A DNA stretch of 64,000 nt, taken from assembly GCA_017694665.1 (NCBI GenBank), contig JADIMP010000051.1:1-64000 (forward strand). The letters run 5' to 3'. The position numbers and the translations under genes are program-made. The DNA comes from Candidatus Gallilactobacillus intestinavium (GTDB taxonomy: Bacteria > Bacillota > Bacilli > Lactobacillales > Lactobacillaceae). Positions 1-13,700 of this stretch are shown in pieces (within the stretch, counting starts at the first letter, position 1; the number at the start of each line of letters is the position of its first letter). The notes under the pieces are model-generated. The model saw only the letters and a program-made list of their open reading frames with translations. It was not told the origin of the DNA and ran no database searches.

Positions 1-1
1 T

Positions 2-1567
2 GGATACAAACCACTATTTACCTTTGCTAAGAATCCTAATTTTAACCTTGCTCAATTCAAAGGATACACAGGTACTATTAATATCACATTAAATTACACT
101 CATGGGGCTGTTCAACAACATAGTACAGTAACAGCTAAACGCCCAATTTCTGCAGTGTTTAGTAATGGGCAACCAGCTAATGTATTTAATGGTAAATCCA
201 ATGTAACTCAAACAATTACTTTTAACATTACTGGAATTAATGAGGTTGTTAATTCTGAAATGGCAAATGTTGTAGTAACTCCAGCAACACAAACTATGCC
301 AAGTTATCCAGTTCCACAAATTCCTGGTTTTACAACGACTATTGTATATGCAGGAAAAGGTGGTGAAATTATTAGCGGTGGTGGTAGCAATGGCGATAGT
401 TCAAATGTAAGAACAGCTACTGATGACAGTAATACGGTTGTTAAAGAAGTTGACAATGTTAAACCTAATCAAGTTTTACCTCCTGTTGAGGTTATTTATG
501 CAGCTCAAAATGCACAAGGAACTTTCTCCAAGGGTAGTAATCCTAATGCTAGTGTATCTGGCGATAATGTAAACAATGGTGGTTCATGGACATTCAGTCC
601 ATTAATTCCAGCTGATGCTTCAAAAGATACAATTACAATTAACTTTGTTGATCCAAATGCTAACCGTGTAATTACTGACAATAATGGAACTATTTCTACT
701 ACTCAATCAGCTAATGGTAAAACTAACATTTGGTCTCAAACATTTGATGGTAATCAACTAGATCCACAACAAGTTGCTAATATTATTCAAACTGAATTAC
801 AAGAATTATGGAATCAAGGATATAAACCATTATTTACAGTAGGTCAAAATGTAACTGACTTTAATAATGCTTTATCTAAAGTTAACGGTAATTTAGTTTT
901 GAACTTAAACTTTACTCACCGTGTTGAACCTAAAGTCATTGGTTCTAAGACTGTAACTAAGACTATCCATTATGTATATAGTGGTACTAATCAACAAGCT
1001 GCTCCTGCAGTTACTCAAACAGTAACATTTAACGAAACTCAACCCGAAGATATGGTTAATGGAACAGTTATTGCTAATAGTCCAGTAACAGTAACACCTA
1101 CAAATGGTGAATTTCCTTCAGTAGCTTCACCAAATATTCCAGGATACAGAGCTAGTCAAGCACAAAGTACTGCTACACAAGTAACTAGTGCAGATGCCAA
1201 TGATCCTGCTGGACAATTTGATGAAACGATTACTTATACTAAGGATCCAAATGTACCAGTAAACAACAATAATAATACTAATAACAATGTTCCAACTAAT
1301 AATGCTCCGCAAACAGCAAATAGTGGATCATCTGTAACAACTAATGGTGTAAATGGAAGATATCAAGGTACTATTAATACCGGACGTGCTTATAATCGAG
1401 TAAACAAGGCTGCTATTAAGAAAGCTAATAAGAATGTAAATGGCTTTATTGGTTTACCAAAGACTGGTGAACAAAAGAGTACATTTATGTCAATCATTGG
1501 TTTAATGATTAGTGGTATTTTAGGTATGTTTGGTTTAGCAGATCGTCGTAAAGATTTAAACAAATAA
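2..1567 (+). CDS. LPxTG-anchored surface protein with B2/MucBP-like repeats, 5' end cut by window
   Basis: The frame is open from base 2, so this is the C-terminal 521 residues of a longer gene whose start lies outside the window; a GTG at 155 is internal. Two related modules are visible. Both contain a segment beginning GYKPLFT and ending in an N-L/F-T/N-Y/F-T-H strand, and each is followed by a B2-like stretch (VTQTITFN, VTQTVTFN, then P-x-I-P-G-Y/F). An Asn-rich linker (about 1260-1320) leads to the sorting signal LPKTGEQ near 1451, a hydrophobic helix and a basic tail, the classic sortase A substrate layout. The protein should be covalently fixed to peptidoglycan and probably binds mucin or another host or matrix glycan, an inference from the repeat family. 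A strong terminator follows and the next gene is a second, much larger anchored protein, so the two form a tandem adhesin pair. Exact domain assignment is uncertain because the repeats are divergent. Confidence 0.85.
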   Translation, partial: GYKPLFTFAKNPNFNLAQFKGYTGTINITLNYTHGAVQQHSTVTAKRPISAVFSNGQPANVFNGKSNVTQTITFNITGINEVVNSEMANVVVTPATQTMPSYPVPQIPGFTTTIVYAGKGGEIISGGGSNGDSSNVRTATDDSNTVVKEVDNVKPNQVLPPVEVIYAAQNAQGTFSKGSNPNASVSGDNVNNGGSWTFSPLIPADASKDTITINFVDPNANRVITDNNGTISTTQSANGKTNIWSQTFDGNQLDPQQVANIIQTELQELWNQGYKPLFTVGQNVTDFNNALSKVNGNLVLNLNFTHRVEPKVIGSKTVTKTIHYVYSGTNQQAAPAVTQTVTFNETQPEDMVNGTVIANSPVTVTPTNGEFPSVASPNIPGYRASQAQSTATQVTSADANDPAGQFDETITYTKDPNVPVNNNNNTNNNVPTNNAPQTANSGSSVTTNGVNGRYQGTINTGRAYNRVNKAAIKKANKNVNGFIGLPKTGEQKSTFMSIIGLMISGILGMFGLADRRKDLNK

Positions 1568-1591
1568 TTAAAATTTATTTGTGAAAAAATT

Positions 1592-1622
1592 AAGCTATCA
1601 TCGTAAGATGATAGCTTTTTTA
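1592..1622 (+). terminator. Rho-independent terminator of the first adhesin gene
   Basis: A perfect 11-bp stem AAGCTATCATC / GATGATAGCTT with a GTAA loop is followed by a T run. It lies 25 bp after the stop codon and separates the two adhesin genes into independent transcription units. Confidence 0.9.
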
Positions 1623-1692
1623 TTTGTGAAATAGTAAATTTTACGTAAATATTACAAGAATTTTAAATCGCTGTTAAGTCGGGTCTTTTTAC

Positions 1693-1721
1693 TTAACCAT
1701 TATTTAATTATGATATATTAT
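1693..1721 (+). promoter_or_regulatory. Candidate promoter of the giant adhesin gene
   Basis: TTAACC (1693-1698) and TATTAT (1716-1721) are separated by 17 bp in very AT-rich DNA about 45 bp before the start codon. The -35 is poor, so this is tentative. An inverted repeat, GTTAAGT (1673-1679) and ACTTAAC (1691-1697), overlaps the -35 element and could be an operator. Confidence 0.35.
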
Positions 1722-1763
1722 ATTTAACGATAAAAGATATATTAAGAGGTTATTCAAGCATAT

Positions 1764-4700
1764 ATGATTAGAAAAAAAGATTCTTATATTGGAGATAAAA
1801 AAGAACACATTAGATTATATAAAAAAGGTAAGTTATGGTTAGCATCTGCTATTAGTATGTTATCTGTTGGTTTAGGCTTATCAAGTAATGTAGATCAAGC
1901 AAAAGCTGATACTGCTAATGAAAATGCTGTTTCAGAAGAAACTAATGATAATAATTCAGCAGCATCAACTACAACAACGCAACAAAGTGCTGTTTCTAAT
2001 AATGCAACAGTAGCTAAAAATGCGGTTAATAATGCACGTACGACGGCAGCTAATTTAGGTTCAACTAGTGCATCTCAACAAGCTAGTTCATCTAGTAAAG
2101 TATCTTCTCAATCACAGCAAAAGCAAGCTTCACAAAATACTCAACAAGCTAAAAGTTCATCATCCAATGAGAAAACTGCAGTTAATAGTAGCAATCAAAG
2201 TAGTGTAACCTCTAGTTCTACACAAACTGTTAATACAAATCCGACATCTTCTACACAAGATAGTAATGTAAATGGAAAAGCAGCTATTGCTGCTAATACC
2301 GTAAAACAATTTAATGATGTTACTGAAACTATCTATGATGAACGAATTGGTAGTGATAATGAAAAGCATATTAATAGTAATAATGCTTCAACAATTGCAA
2401 ACTTGAATTCAACACAATTTAACTCTATTTCTAAGTTTCCAACTCCGGGCGATGCTGTTACCGTCAATATCTACATTATGGGTCAAGGTACGTCTGACAG
2501 TTCAAATAATATTTTGAATGGTCAAACAGGAGATGGACATTTGGCTGGTGGAGCCTTTAGTTACGGTGGATACATGTATGAAAATTATGAAGGATTGATT
2601 GTGCCTGGTAGTTGGTGGAATGCCAATGCAGTACAAGCTACGATTGCTAATTATTTAAACAGTCGTCATTTGATGATTGATACAACTAAAGGGGATATTT
2701 ATCAGGGTCAACATCAAGGATACAATATGTCTAGTGAAAAAATACATAGTGCATATTATGACTATGATCCTGCAACTTGGACTTATCAAATTTACATTTA
2801 CACTTTACCAGCCAAATATACAGTTAAGGTTAATTATGTTGATGATGACGATGGTGATAAAGTAGTTAAAACAGTTACTTTGCCAGCATCTGCTGGAACG
2901 GTTAAGATTGGTTCAGGAACAGTTGATGTACCTGATTCAAGTCGTGGAGGTTATCGCCGCGGAACTGTAATTCATTATGATCCTACTAGTGATATTGCTA
3001 GTTTAACAGGATATGCACCGGCTACAACGGCAGATGGTCAAACACATAATATTCGTGTTAAAGGATTACCTTTATACGGTAATAAAGCTCAAGTTCAAAC
3101 AATTACGATTCATTTAAAACATGCTACTAAACAACAAGTTGAAACTAAAACATCAACACGTACAATTCATTATGAATATAATAATGGACAACCAATTGAT
3201 GGCGGAAAATATGATACTACAGATACAGTAACTTATACACGAACTGATACAATTGATGAGGTTACTGGAAGTATTATTAGTAGTACACCATGGGTAGCTA
3301 AAAATAACGTAACATCTTATCCAGAGCATACTAGTCCGACAGTTGCTGGATATATACCAGATCAACCAACAGTTCCTGCAGTAAGCAATGTTCCAGAAGG
3401 GACAGCTAATTCAACAGTAAATGTTATATATTCACCAAGGGTTGAAACGGTAACGATTCAATATGTTGATGATGATAACGGTGGATCGGTCATTAATAGT
3501 GTGCAATTAACGGGTACGTATGGTTCAACGACTACTTATGATCCAACTAGTGAAGAAAACGCCTTAAAGAAGAACGGTTATATCATTGGTAGTAGTAATT
3601 TGCCAGCTGATGGCGTTATTCCATTTAATAGTGATAACATTACTACTTACACAATTCATGTAACACATAGTAAATCAACTTACACGGCTCAAGATAATCC
3701 AAATAATCAATATGATTTAACCAAGACGATTAAACGTGTCATTAATTATGTTGATGCTAACGGTAATCCAATGCCGGGAATTACTGACACAATTACTGAT
3801 TCAGCAACATTTAACCGTACAGTTACGGTTGATAATGTTACGCATCAAGTGATCAGTTATTCTGATTGGGAGCCAGCTAGTGGATCAAGCACTTCATTCC
3901 CAGATCATAAAAGTCCTGAAGTCACTGGATACACACCAAGTGTGCAAGATGTTCCGGCCGAAACAGTAACAATTAACAGTGATAATCAAACAGTTACGGT
4001 GCGTTATACACCAAACGCAACGACCGTTCATATTAATTATGTCGATGACGATGAAGGCGGTAAAGTTGTATATACTGATTCAGTTTCTGGACCATATGGA
4101 TCAACGATTATTTATGATCCATCCGTTACCGAAAAGAATATGCAAACGTTAGGTTACATCATTGGTAATAGTAATTTACCTACTGGCGATAAGATTACTA
4201 TTCAAGATGTTAACGGTTCATTGCCAACTTATACTGTGCATATGACACACTCGAAGAAAAATATTAGTGGCGATTCTGGTGTGCCAAATGCAGCCGTTAA
4301 TAAAGATGTAAAACGTACCATTCATTATCAATATAGTGATGGTAGTGCAGTACCAGGATTAACTGATGTTGTGCAGAATATTCATTTCCATCGTACAGCA
4401 ACAGTCGATGGCGTTACTCATAAAGTGATTAGTTATACTCCATGGGTAGCTGATAATAATGATGAATTTCCATCAGTACAGTCACCAGTGGTTACTGGAT
4501 ATACACCAACGATCCAAGAAGTACCAGCAGTTCCGAATGTTTCTGAAAGTGATGATGATAGTAGCGTAACAGTTACATATACACCAAACAAAGAACATGC
4601 GGTAATTAACTATGTTGATTCAACCAACGGGAATATTGTACATTCTGATACAGTTAATGGTACTTATGGTCAAACCGTAACGTACGATCCAAGTGCTGAA

Positions 4701-7700
4701 GAAGCTACTTTACAAAATCAAGGTTACACAATTTCATCAACTGATTTTCCATCTAATGGGATGATTACCTTTAACGTTGATGGATATGTACCAACTTACA
4801 CAGTTTATTTAAATCATAGTAAGACAACTTACACACCACAAAATAATCCAAATAATCAATATAACTTAACGGATACGATTAAGCGTACTATTCATTATCA
4901 ATACAACAACGGAAATAGTATTCCGACAATTCCTGATGTAGTAGATACAATTACGTACCATCGTAATGCAATTGTTGATAATATTACCCATACGGTTACA
5001 TATACTCCATGGGTAGCTGATGATAATGTAACTAGTTTTCCAGAACATACTAGTCCATCATTAACGGGATATACACCAGATCAACCAACCGTACCGGAAG
5101 TAGATAATGTTCAAGCTGGTAGTACTGATCAATCCATAACGGTTACTTATACACCAATTCAAAGTCAAATCAACATTCAATATGTGGATGACGATAATGA
5201 AGGACAAGTTGTTTATACTGATCGTTTAACTGGTAGTTATGACAGTACAACAACTTACGATCCAAGTAACGAAGAAAAGATCTTGGAAGGTAAAGGATAC
5301 GTAATTGGTAGTTCTGATTTACCAGCTAATGGTCAAGTAACTTTCGGTGCTAACAAGATCACATACACCATTCATTTAACTCATGCGACAAAGACAGTTA
5401 ATACTGATAATAACAATAATCCAAACATTACTTTGACGCATGATGTAACGCGTACGATTCATTTCCAAGATAGTAATGGTAATGCTATCCCTGGATTAAC
5501 TGATGTTACCCAAACAGTACATTTCACTCGTACAGCTAAAGTCGATGCAGTTACTGGTCAAGCCATTAGTTATAGTGATTGGGAACCAACACCATCAACA
5601 AATGATACTTTACCAGCTTATCAAGCACCAACCGTAACTGGATATACACCAAATACCCAAACTGTGCCAGAAGTAGATAATGTAACTGAAAGTACACAAA
5701 ATAGTACGGTAACAATCACTTATACAGCCAATAAAGAACATGCGATTGTTAATTATGTTGATGACAGTGATGGTGGAAAAATTATCCATACTGATACAGT
5801 CAATGGTACTTATGGGCAAACTGTAACATACGATCCAACAGCTACTGATAATACTTTAACTGGACAAGGATACGTAATTGGTAGTTCTAACTTACCATCT
5901 AACGATCAAATCACCTTTAGTAATGATGGATATGTACCAACATACACAGTTCATGTAACACATAAGACAACAACTTACACACCAAGTACGAATCCAGATG
6001 GTAAATATGACTTAACTCATACGGTAAAACGTACCATTCATTATCAATACAGTAATGGTCAACCAATTCCAAATGTCAGTGATGTAACTGATTCTGTAAC
6101 CTTTAACCGTACGGTAACGGTCGATGATGTTACTGGTCAAGTGGTAAGTTACAGTAATTGGACACCGGATGGTTCAACAACCTATCCAAGTCATGTATCG
6201 CCAACGGTAACTGGATACACACCAGATCAACCAACAGTTCCAGAAATTACTGGTGTTTCTGAGGATAATACTGATACGACTGTAACGGTTAACTATAGTC
6301 CAAACAAAGAACATGCTGTAGTTAACTATGTTGATGACAGTGATGGTGGTAAAGTTATTCATACTGATACAGTTAATGGAACCTATGGTTCAACTGCAAC
6401 GTATGATCCAAGTAGTGAAGAAAGCACGTTAACTAAACAAGGTTATGTCATTGGTAGTTCTGATTTACCAGCCAATGGCCAAATTACTTTCAGTCAAGAT
6501 GGACAAGTACCAACATACACAGTTCATGTAACGCATGGAACGACAACTTACACACCACAAAACAATCCAAATGGCAAGTATCAATTAACTGATACAACTA
6601 CCAGAACCATTCATTACCAATACAGTAATGGAAATAATATTCCTGGATTAAGTGATGTTAAGGATAATGTTACTTATACTCGTACCGTAACGGTTGATAA
6701 TGTTACTGGCCAAGTGGTTAGTTACAGTGATTGGACACCAACTAATAATGTAACTAGTTTCCCAGCTCATCAAAGTCCAGCCGTAACTGGATATACACCA
6801 AATACGCAAACAGTACCAGAAGTGGACAATATTAAACCAGGTACTGCTGACAGCACAACAACGGTTACATATAGTCCAAATAAAGAACAAGTAACCATTA
6901 ACTATGTTGATGACGATGACAATGGCAACATTGTACATACTGATACAATTAATGGATTATTTGGTAGTACAACAACATACGATCCAAGTAACGAAGAAAA
7001 AGTCTTAGAAGGTCAAGGATACATTATTGGTAGTAGCAATTTACCATCCAATGACACAATTACCTTTAATGCAACTAATCAAACATATACGATTCATTTA
7101 ACGCATGCGACAAAGACGGTAAATCCAAGCAACAACACTAATCCAAATATTATCTTGACACATGATGTTACTCGTACGATTCATTATCAATACAGTAATG
7201 GTCAAGCTATTCCTGGATTAACTGATGTTACTCAAACAGTACATTTCACTCGTACAGCTAAGATCGATTCTGTAACTGGTCAAGCAGTAAGTTATAGTGA
7301 TTGGACGCCATCTAGTACAACAGATAACTTCCCATCATATCAAAGTCCAACGGTAACTGGATATACACCGGATAAACAAACAGTACCTGAAGTAGATAAT
7401 GTTACAGAAGATACTCCAGACAGTACAGTTAATGTTACTTATAGTGCTAACCCAGAACATGCCATTGTTAACTATGTCGATGACAGTGATGGCGGAAAAA
7501 TTATTCATACCGATACAGTTAATGGAACTTATGGTTCAACGGTAACGTATAATCCAACTAATACTGATAATACATTGACAAAACAAGGTTATGTCATTGG
7601 TAACAGTAATTTGCCAACCGGTGATAAGATTCCATTTAGTGTTGATGGATATGTGCCAACATACACAGTCCATGTAACTCATGGAACGACAACTTACACA

Positions 7701-10700
7701 CCAAGTACCAATCCAGATGGTAAATATCAATTAACACATAACGTAACGCGTACGATTCATTATCAATACAATAATGGGCAACCAATTCCTGGTGTTAAAG
7801 ATGTAATCGACACAGTCACATACAACCGTAATGTCACTGTTGATAATGTAACTGGCCAAGTAGTCAGCTATAGTAATTGGACACCAGCTGGTTCAACAAC
7901 CTATCCAAGTCATGTATCACCAACCGTAACTGGATATACTCCAGATCAACCAACTGTACCATCAGTTAGTGGCGTAGCAGAAAATGATAGTGATACTACA
8001 GTTACAGTTACATACAATCCAAATAAAGAACATGCTGTAATTAACTATGTTGATGATGATGAAAATGGTAAAGTCGTTCACAGTGATACAGTAGATGGTG
8101 TTTATGGTGGTACATCTACTTATGATCCAACTTCTGAAGAAGATACTTTAAAGAATGCTGGTTATACAATTGGTAGTTCTGACTTACCAGCTAATGGACA
8201 AATTACCTTTAGCCAAGATGGTCAAGTACCAACTTACACAATTCATTTAACTCATAGTACGACAACTTACACACCACAGACAAATCCAGATGGCAAGTAT
8301 CAATTAACAGATACGATTAATCGTACGATTCATTACCAATACAGTAACGGTGATGCTATACCTAATGTTAATGATGTAACTGATTCAGTTACTTATAATC
8401 GTACAGTAACGGTTGATAATGTTACTGGCCAAGTGGTAAGTTACAGTAACTGGACTCCAGTTAATAATGTAACTAGCTTCCCAGATCGTAAGAGTCCTGA
8501 AGTAACTGGATATACTCCAGATAAGCCAGATGTACCGGCAGTATCTGACGTACAACCAGGAACAAAAGACACTACTGTAACAGTTAACTATAGTGCTAAT
8601 AAAGAACAAGTAACGATCAATTATGTTGATGATGATAATGATGGTTCTATTGTTCATACCGATACAATCAACGGTTTGTATGGTAGTACAACGACTTACG
8701 ACCCAAGTAATGAAGAAAAAGTCTTAGAAGGTCAAGGTTATATTATTGGTAGTTCTGATTTACCAGCCGGTGACACAATTACCTTTAATGCAACTAACCA
8801 AACTTACACGATTCATTTGACTCACGCTACTAAGACTGTAAATCCAGATAACAACACTAATCCAAACATCATCTTGTCACATAATGTAACTCGTACAATT
8901 CACTTCCAATACAGTAATGGACAAGATATTCCTGGATTAACCGATGTCACTCAAACAGTAACCTTCACTCGTACGGCTAAGATTGATGCGGTTACTGGTC
9001 AAGCAATTAGTTACAGTGATTGGACTCCATCTGGAACTGATGATTTCCCAAGTTACAAGAGTCCTAGTTTGACTGGATACACACCAGATAAACAAAGTGT
9101 TCCAGAAGTAGACAATGTTTCTGAATCTGCTCAAGACAGTACAATCAATGTTACTTATAGTGCTAACCCAGAGCATGCCATTGTTAACTATGTTGATGAT
9201 GACGATGGTGAAAAGATTGTTCATACTGATACAGTTAATGGAACATTTGATTCAACTGTAACTTATGATCCAACTGATACAGATAAAACCTTAACTGGAC
9301 AAGGTTACATTATCGGTAGTTCTAACTTGCCAACCGGTGATAAGATCACCTTCAGTAATGATGGATATGTACCAACATACACAGTGCATGTAAGTCATGC
9401 TACACATACAGTAAATCCATCAAATAATCCAGATCCAAGTAAGATTACCTTAACGCACGACGTGACTCGTACAGTACATTATCAATACAGTAATGGACAA
9501 TCCATTCCTGGATTAAGTGATGTAACGCAAACAATTCACTTTACTCGTACGGCTAATATCGATAGTGTTACAGGTCAAGTAGTTAGCTATGGTAACTGGA
9601 CTCCATCTGGTAGCGATGACTTCCCATTAGTACCATCTCCACAAGTTAATGGATATACTCCAGATCAAACTAGTGTACCATCAGTAACCGATGTTCCAGA
9701 AGATACACAAAATAGTACAGTTAACGTTACTTATAATGCTAATAAAGAGCACGCAGTCGTTAACTATGTTGATGACACTGATGGCGGTAAAGTCATTCAT
9801 AGTGATACAGTTAACGGAACCTTTGGCTCAACCGTAACGTATGATCCAACTAGTGAAGAAGATACATTAAAGAATTCTGGATATGTTATTGGTAATAGTG
9901 ATTTACCTGCTAATGGTCAAATTACTTTTAATACAGATGGACAAGTACCAACATACACAATCCATGTAACTCATGGAACAACAACTTACACGCCACAAAC
10001 AAATCCAGATGGCAAATATCAATTAACTGATACCACAACTAGAACTATTCATTATCAATACAGTGATGGTCAACCAACCAGCATTAAGGATGTAACCGAT
10101 ACAGTTACATACAACCGTAATGTCACTGTTGATAACGTAACTGGTCAAGTGGTAAGTTACAGTGATTGGACACCAGTTAACAATGTGACTGGCTTCCCAG
10201 ATCATCAAAGTCCAAGTTTAACAGGATATACTCCTGATAAACCAGATGTACCAGCAGTATCTGATGTACAACCAGGTACAGCTAACAGCACAGTAACAGT
10301 TACATACAGTGCTAACAAAGAACAAGTAACGATTAATTATGTTGATGATGACGAAGATGGCAAAATTGTTCATACTGACGTTATTAATGGTTTATATAAT
10401 ACAACCACAACATATGATCCAAGTAATGAAGAAAAAGTGTTAGAAGGTCAAGGTTATGTCATTGGTAGTTCTAACTTACCAGCTGGTGGTAACATTACCT
10501 TTAATGCAACCGATCAAACTTACACAATTCATTTGACTCATGGTACATCCACAGTTAACCCAAGTAACAATACCAATCCAAATATTGATTTAACTAAAGA
10601 TGTAACTCGTACAATTTACTATCAATACAGTAATGGACAACCTGTACCTGGATTAACTAATGTAACTCAGACAGTTCATTTTACTCGTACAGCTAAGATC

Positions 10701-13700
10701 GATTCTGTAACTGGTCAAGCAATTAGCTACAGCGACTGGACACCAAGTGGTTCAGATACATTCTCTGAAGTTAAATCGCCACAAGTAACTGGATACACAC
10801 CAAATATTGCTAGTGTTCCAGCTGTACAAACAGTAACTTCTGACACGAAGAGTAGTGCGATAACAGTTATTTATAACGTTAACTCAGAACATGCGATTGT
10901 TAACTATGTTGATGATGACGATGGTGAAAAGATCATTCATACTGATACAGTTAACGGAACATTTGGATCAACTGTAACTTATGATCCAACCAACACAGAT
11001 ACTACATTAACTAACCAAGGATATATTATCGGTAGTTCTAACTTACCAACTGGCGATAAGATCACCTTTACACATGATGGATATGTGCCAACATACACAG
11101 TCCACGTAACTCATGGTACGCACACTGTTACACCTGCTGATAATCCAGATCCAAGCAAGATTACTTTGACACACGATGTAACTCGTACCATTCATTACCA
11201 ATACAGTAACGGTCAATCTATTCCTGGATTAGGTGATGTAACTCAAACAATTCATTACACTCGTACAGCTAATATTGATAGTGTTACAGGTCAAGTAGTC
11301 AGTTATGGTGATTGGACACCATCTGGAACTGATGACTTTCCATCTGTATCATCACCACAAGTTAATGGATACACTCCAGATCAACCTAGTGTTCCTGCTC
11401 AAACTGATGTACCAGAAGATACTCAAAATAGTACGGTAACAGTTAACTACAATGCTAATAAAGAACATGCGGTAATTAACTATGTTGATGATAGTGATAA
11501 TGGTAAGATTATCCATACTGATACAGTTAATGGAACGTTTGGCTCAACTGAAACTTATGATCCAAGTTCTGAAGAAGGTACTTTAACTAAACAAGGATAT
11601 GTCATTGGTAACAGCAACTTACCAACTGGCGGTAAGATCACGTTCAGTACCGATGGATATGTACCAACATACACAATCCATGTAACTCATGGAACGACAA
11701 CTTACACGCCACAAAACAATCCAAATGGTAAATATAACTTAACTGACACGACAACTAGGACAATTAAGTATCAATACAGTAATGGTCAACCAATTGCAAG
11801 CATTCCAAATGTTACAGATACAGTAACTTACAACCGTACTGTAACCGTTGATAATGTTACAGGTAATGTCATTAGTTATAGTGATTGGACACCAGTTGAC
11901 AATGTTACTGGATTCCCAGACCACAAGAGTCCAGCATTAACTGGATATACTCCTGATAAGACTGATGTACCAGCTGTAAGCAATGTACAACCAGGTGCAG
12001 CTGATAGTTCAGTAACAGTTACATATAGTGCTGATAAAGAACAAGTAACGATTAATTATGTGGACGACGATGAAGATGGTAAGATCGTTCATACTGATAG
12101 CATTAGTGGATTATATGGCAGCACAACAACATACGATCCAACTAATGAAGAAAAAGTGTTAGAAGGTCAAGGTTACATTATTGGTAATAGTAATTTACCA
12201 GCCGGTGGTAATATTACCTTTAACGCAACTGATCAAACTTACACGATTCATTTAACTCATGCTACAAATACAGTAAATCCAAGCAATAACACTAATCCAA
12301 ACATTGTATTAACTCATGATGTAACTCGTACAGTACATTATCAATACAGTAATGGACAAGCTATTCCAGGATTAAATGATGTAACGCAAACAGTACACTT
12401 TACTCGTACGGCTAAAGTCGATGCAGTTACTGGCCAAGCAATTAGTTATAGTGATTGGACACCATCTGGAACTGATACATTCCCAGAAGTTAAATCACCA
12501 CAAGTAACTGGATATACACCAGATAAGCAAAGTGTTCCTGCTAGTGCTACTGTTAATGAAACTGATCAAAACAGTACTGTTAATGTCACATATAGTGCTA
12601 ACCCAGAACATGCGGTTATTAACTATGTTGATGACGACGATGGTGGTAAAGTTATTCATTCTGATACAGTTAATGGAACCTTTGGCTCAACTGTAACGTA
12701 TGATCCATCAGCAACTGATAGTGCTTTAACTAAACAAGGATATGTCATTGGTAACAGTGATTTACCAGCCGGTGATCAAATTCCATTTAGTGTGGATGGA
12801 TATGTACCAACATACACAGTTCACGTAACTCATGGTAGTCATACAGTTACACCAGCTGATAATCCAGACCCAACTCAAATTATCTTAACGCATGATGTAA
12901 CTCGTAAGATTCATTACCAATACAGTAATGGACAACCAATTCCAAACGTTAGTGATGTAACGCAAACTATTCACTTTACTCGTACGGCTAATGTCGATAG
13001 TGTAACTGGTAAAGTAATTAGTTATGGCGATTGGACACCATCTGGAACTGATGACTTCCCATTAGTTCAATCTCCACAAGTAACTGGATACACACCAGAT
13101 CAAACCAATGTACCATCTGAAACAAATGTTCCAGAAAGTACAGCTGATAACACAGTAACAGTTACATATAGTGCTAATAAAGAACACGCAGTTGTTAACT
13201 ATGTTGATGATACTGATGGTGGCAAGATCATCCATACTGACACAGTAAACGGTACCTTTGGTTCAACCGTAACGTATGATCCAAGCACTGAAGAAGGTAA
13301 TTTAACTAAACAAGGATATATCATTGGTAGCAATGATTTACCAACTGGTGACAAGATTACCTTTAGTCAAGATGGTCAAGTACCAACATACACAGTTCAC
13401 GTAACTCACGGTACCCATACTGTTACACCAGACCAAGATCCAACTGATAAATATCAAACATCACATACAATTACTCGTAAGATTCATTATCAATACAGTA
13501 ATGGACAACCAATTCCAAATGTTAGTGATGTAACTGATTCAGTAACTTATCATCGTACAGCTACTGTTGATAATGTTACAGGTAATGTTGTCAGCTACAC
13601 TGATTGGGCACCAGTTAACAATGTAACTGGTTATCCAGATCGTAAGAGTCCAGCGGTAACTGGATACACACCAGACAAACCAGACGTACCAGCTCAAACT

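Noticed and set aside
155-160. GTG at 155 as the start of the first adhesin
   Set aside because: The same frame is open to base 2 and the upstream residues match a repeat module, so the GTG is internal.
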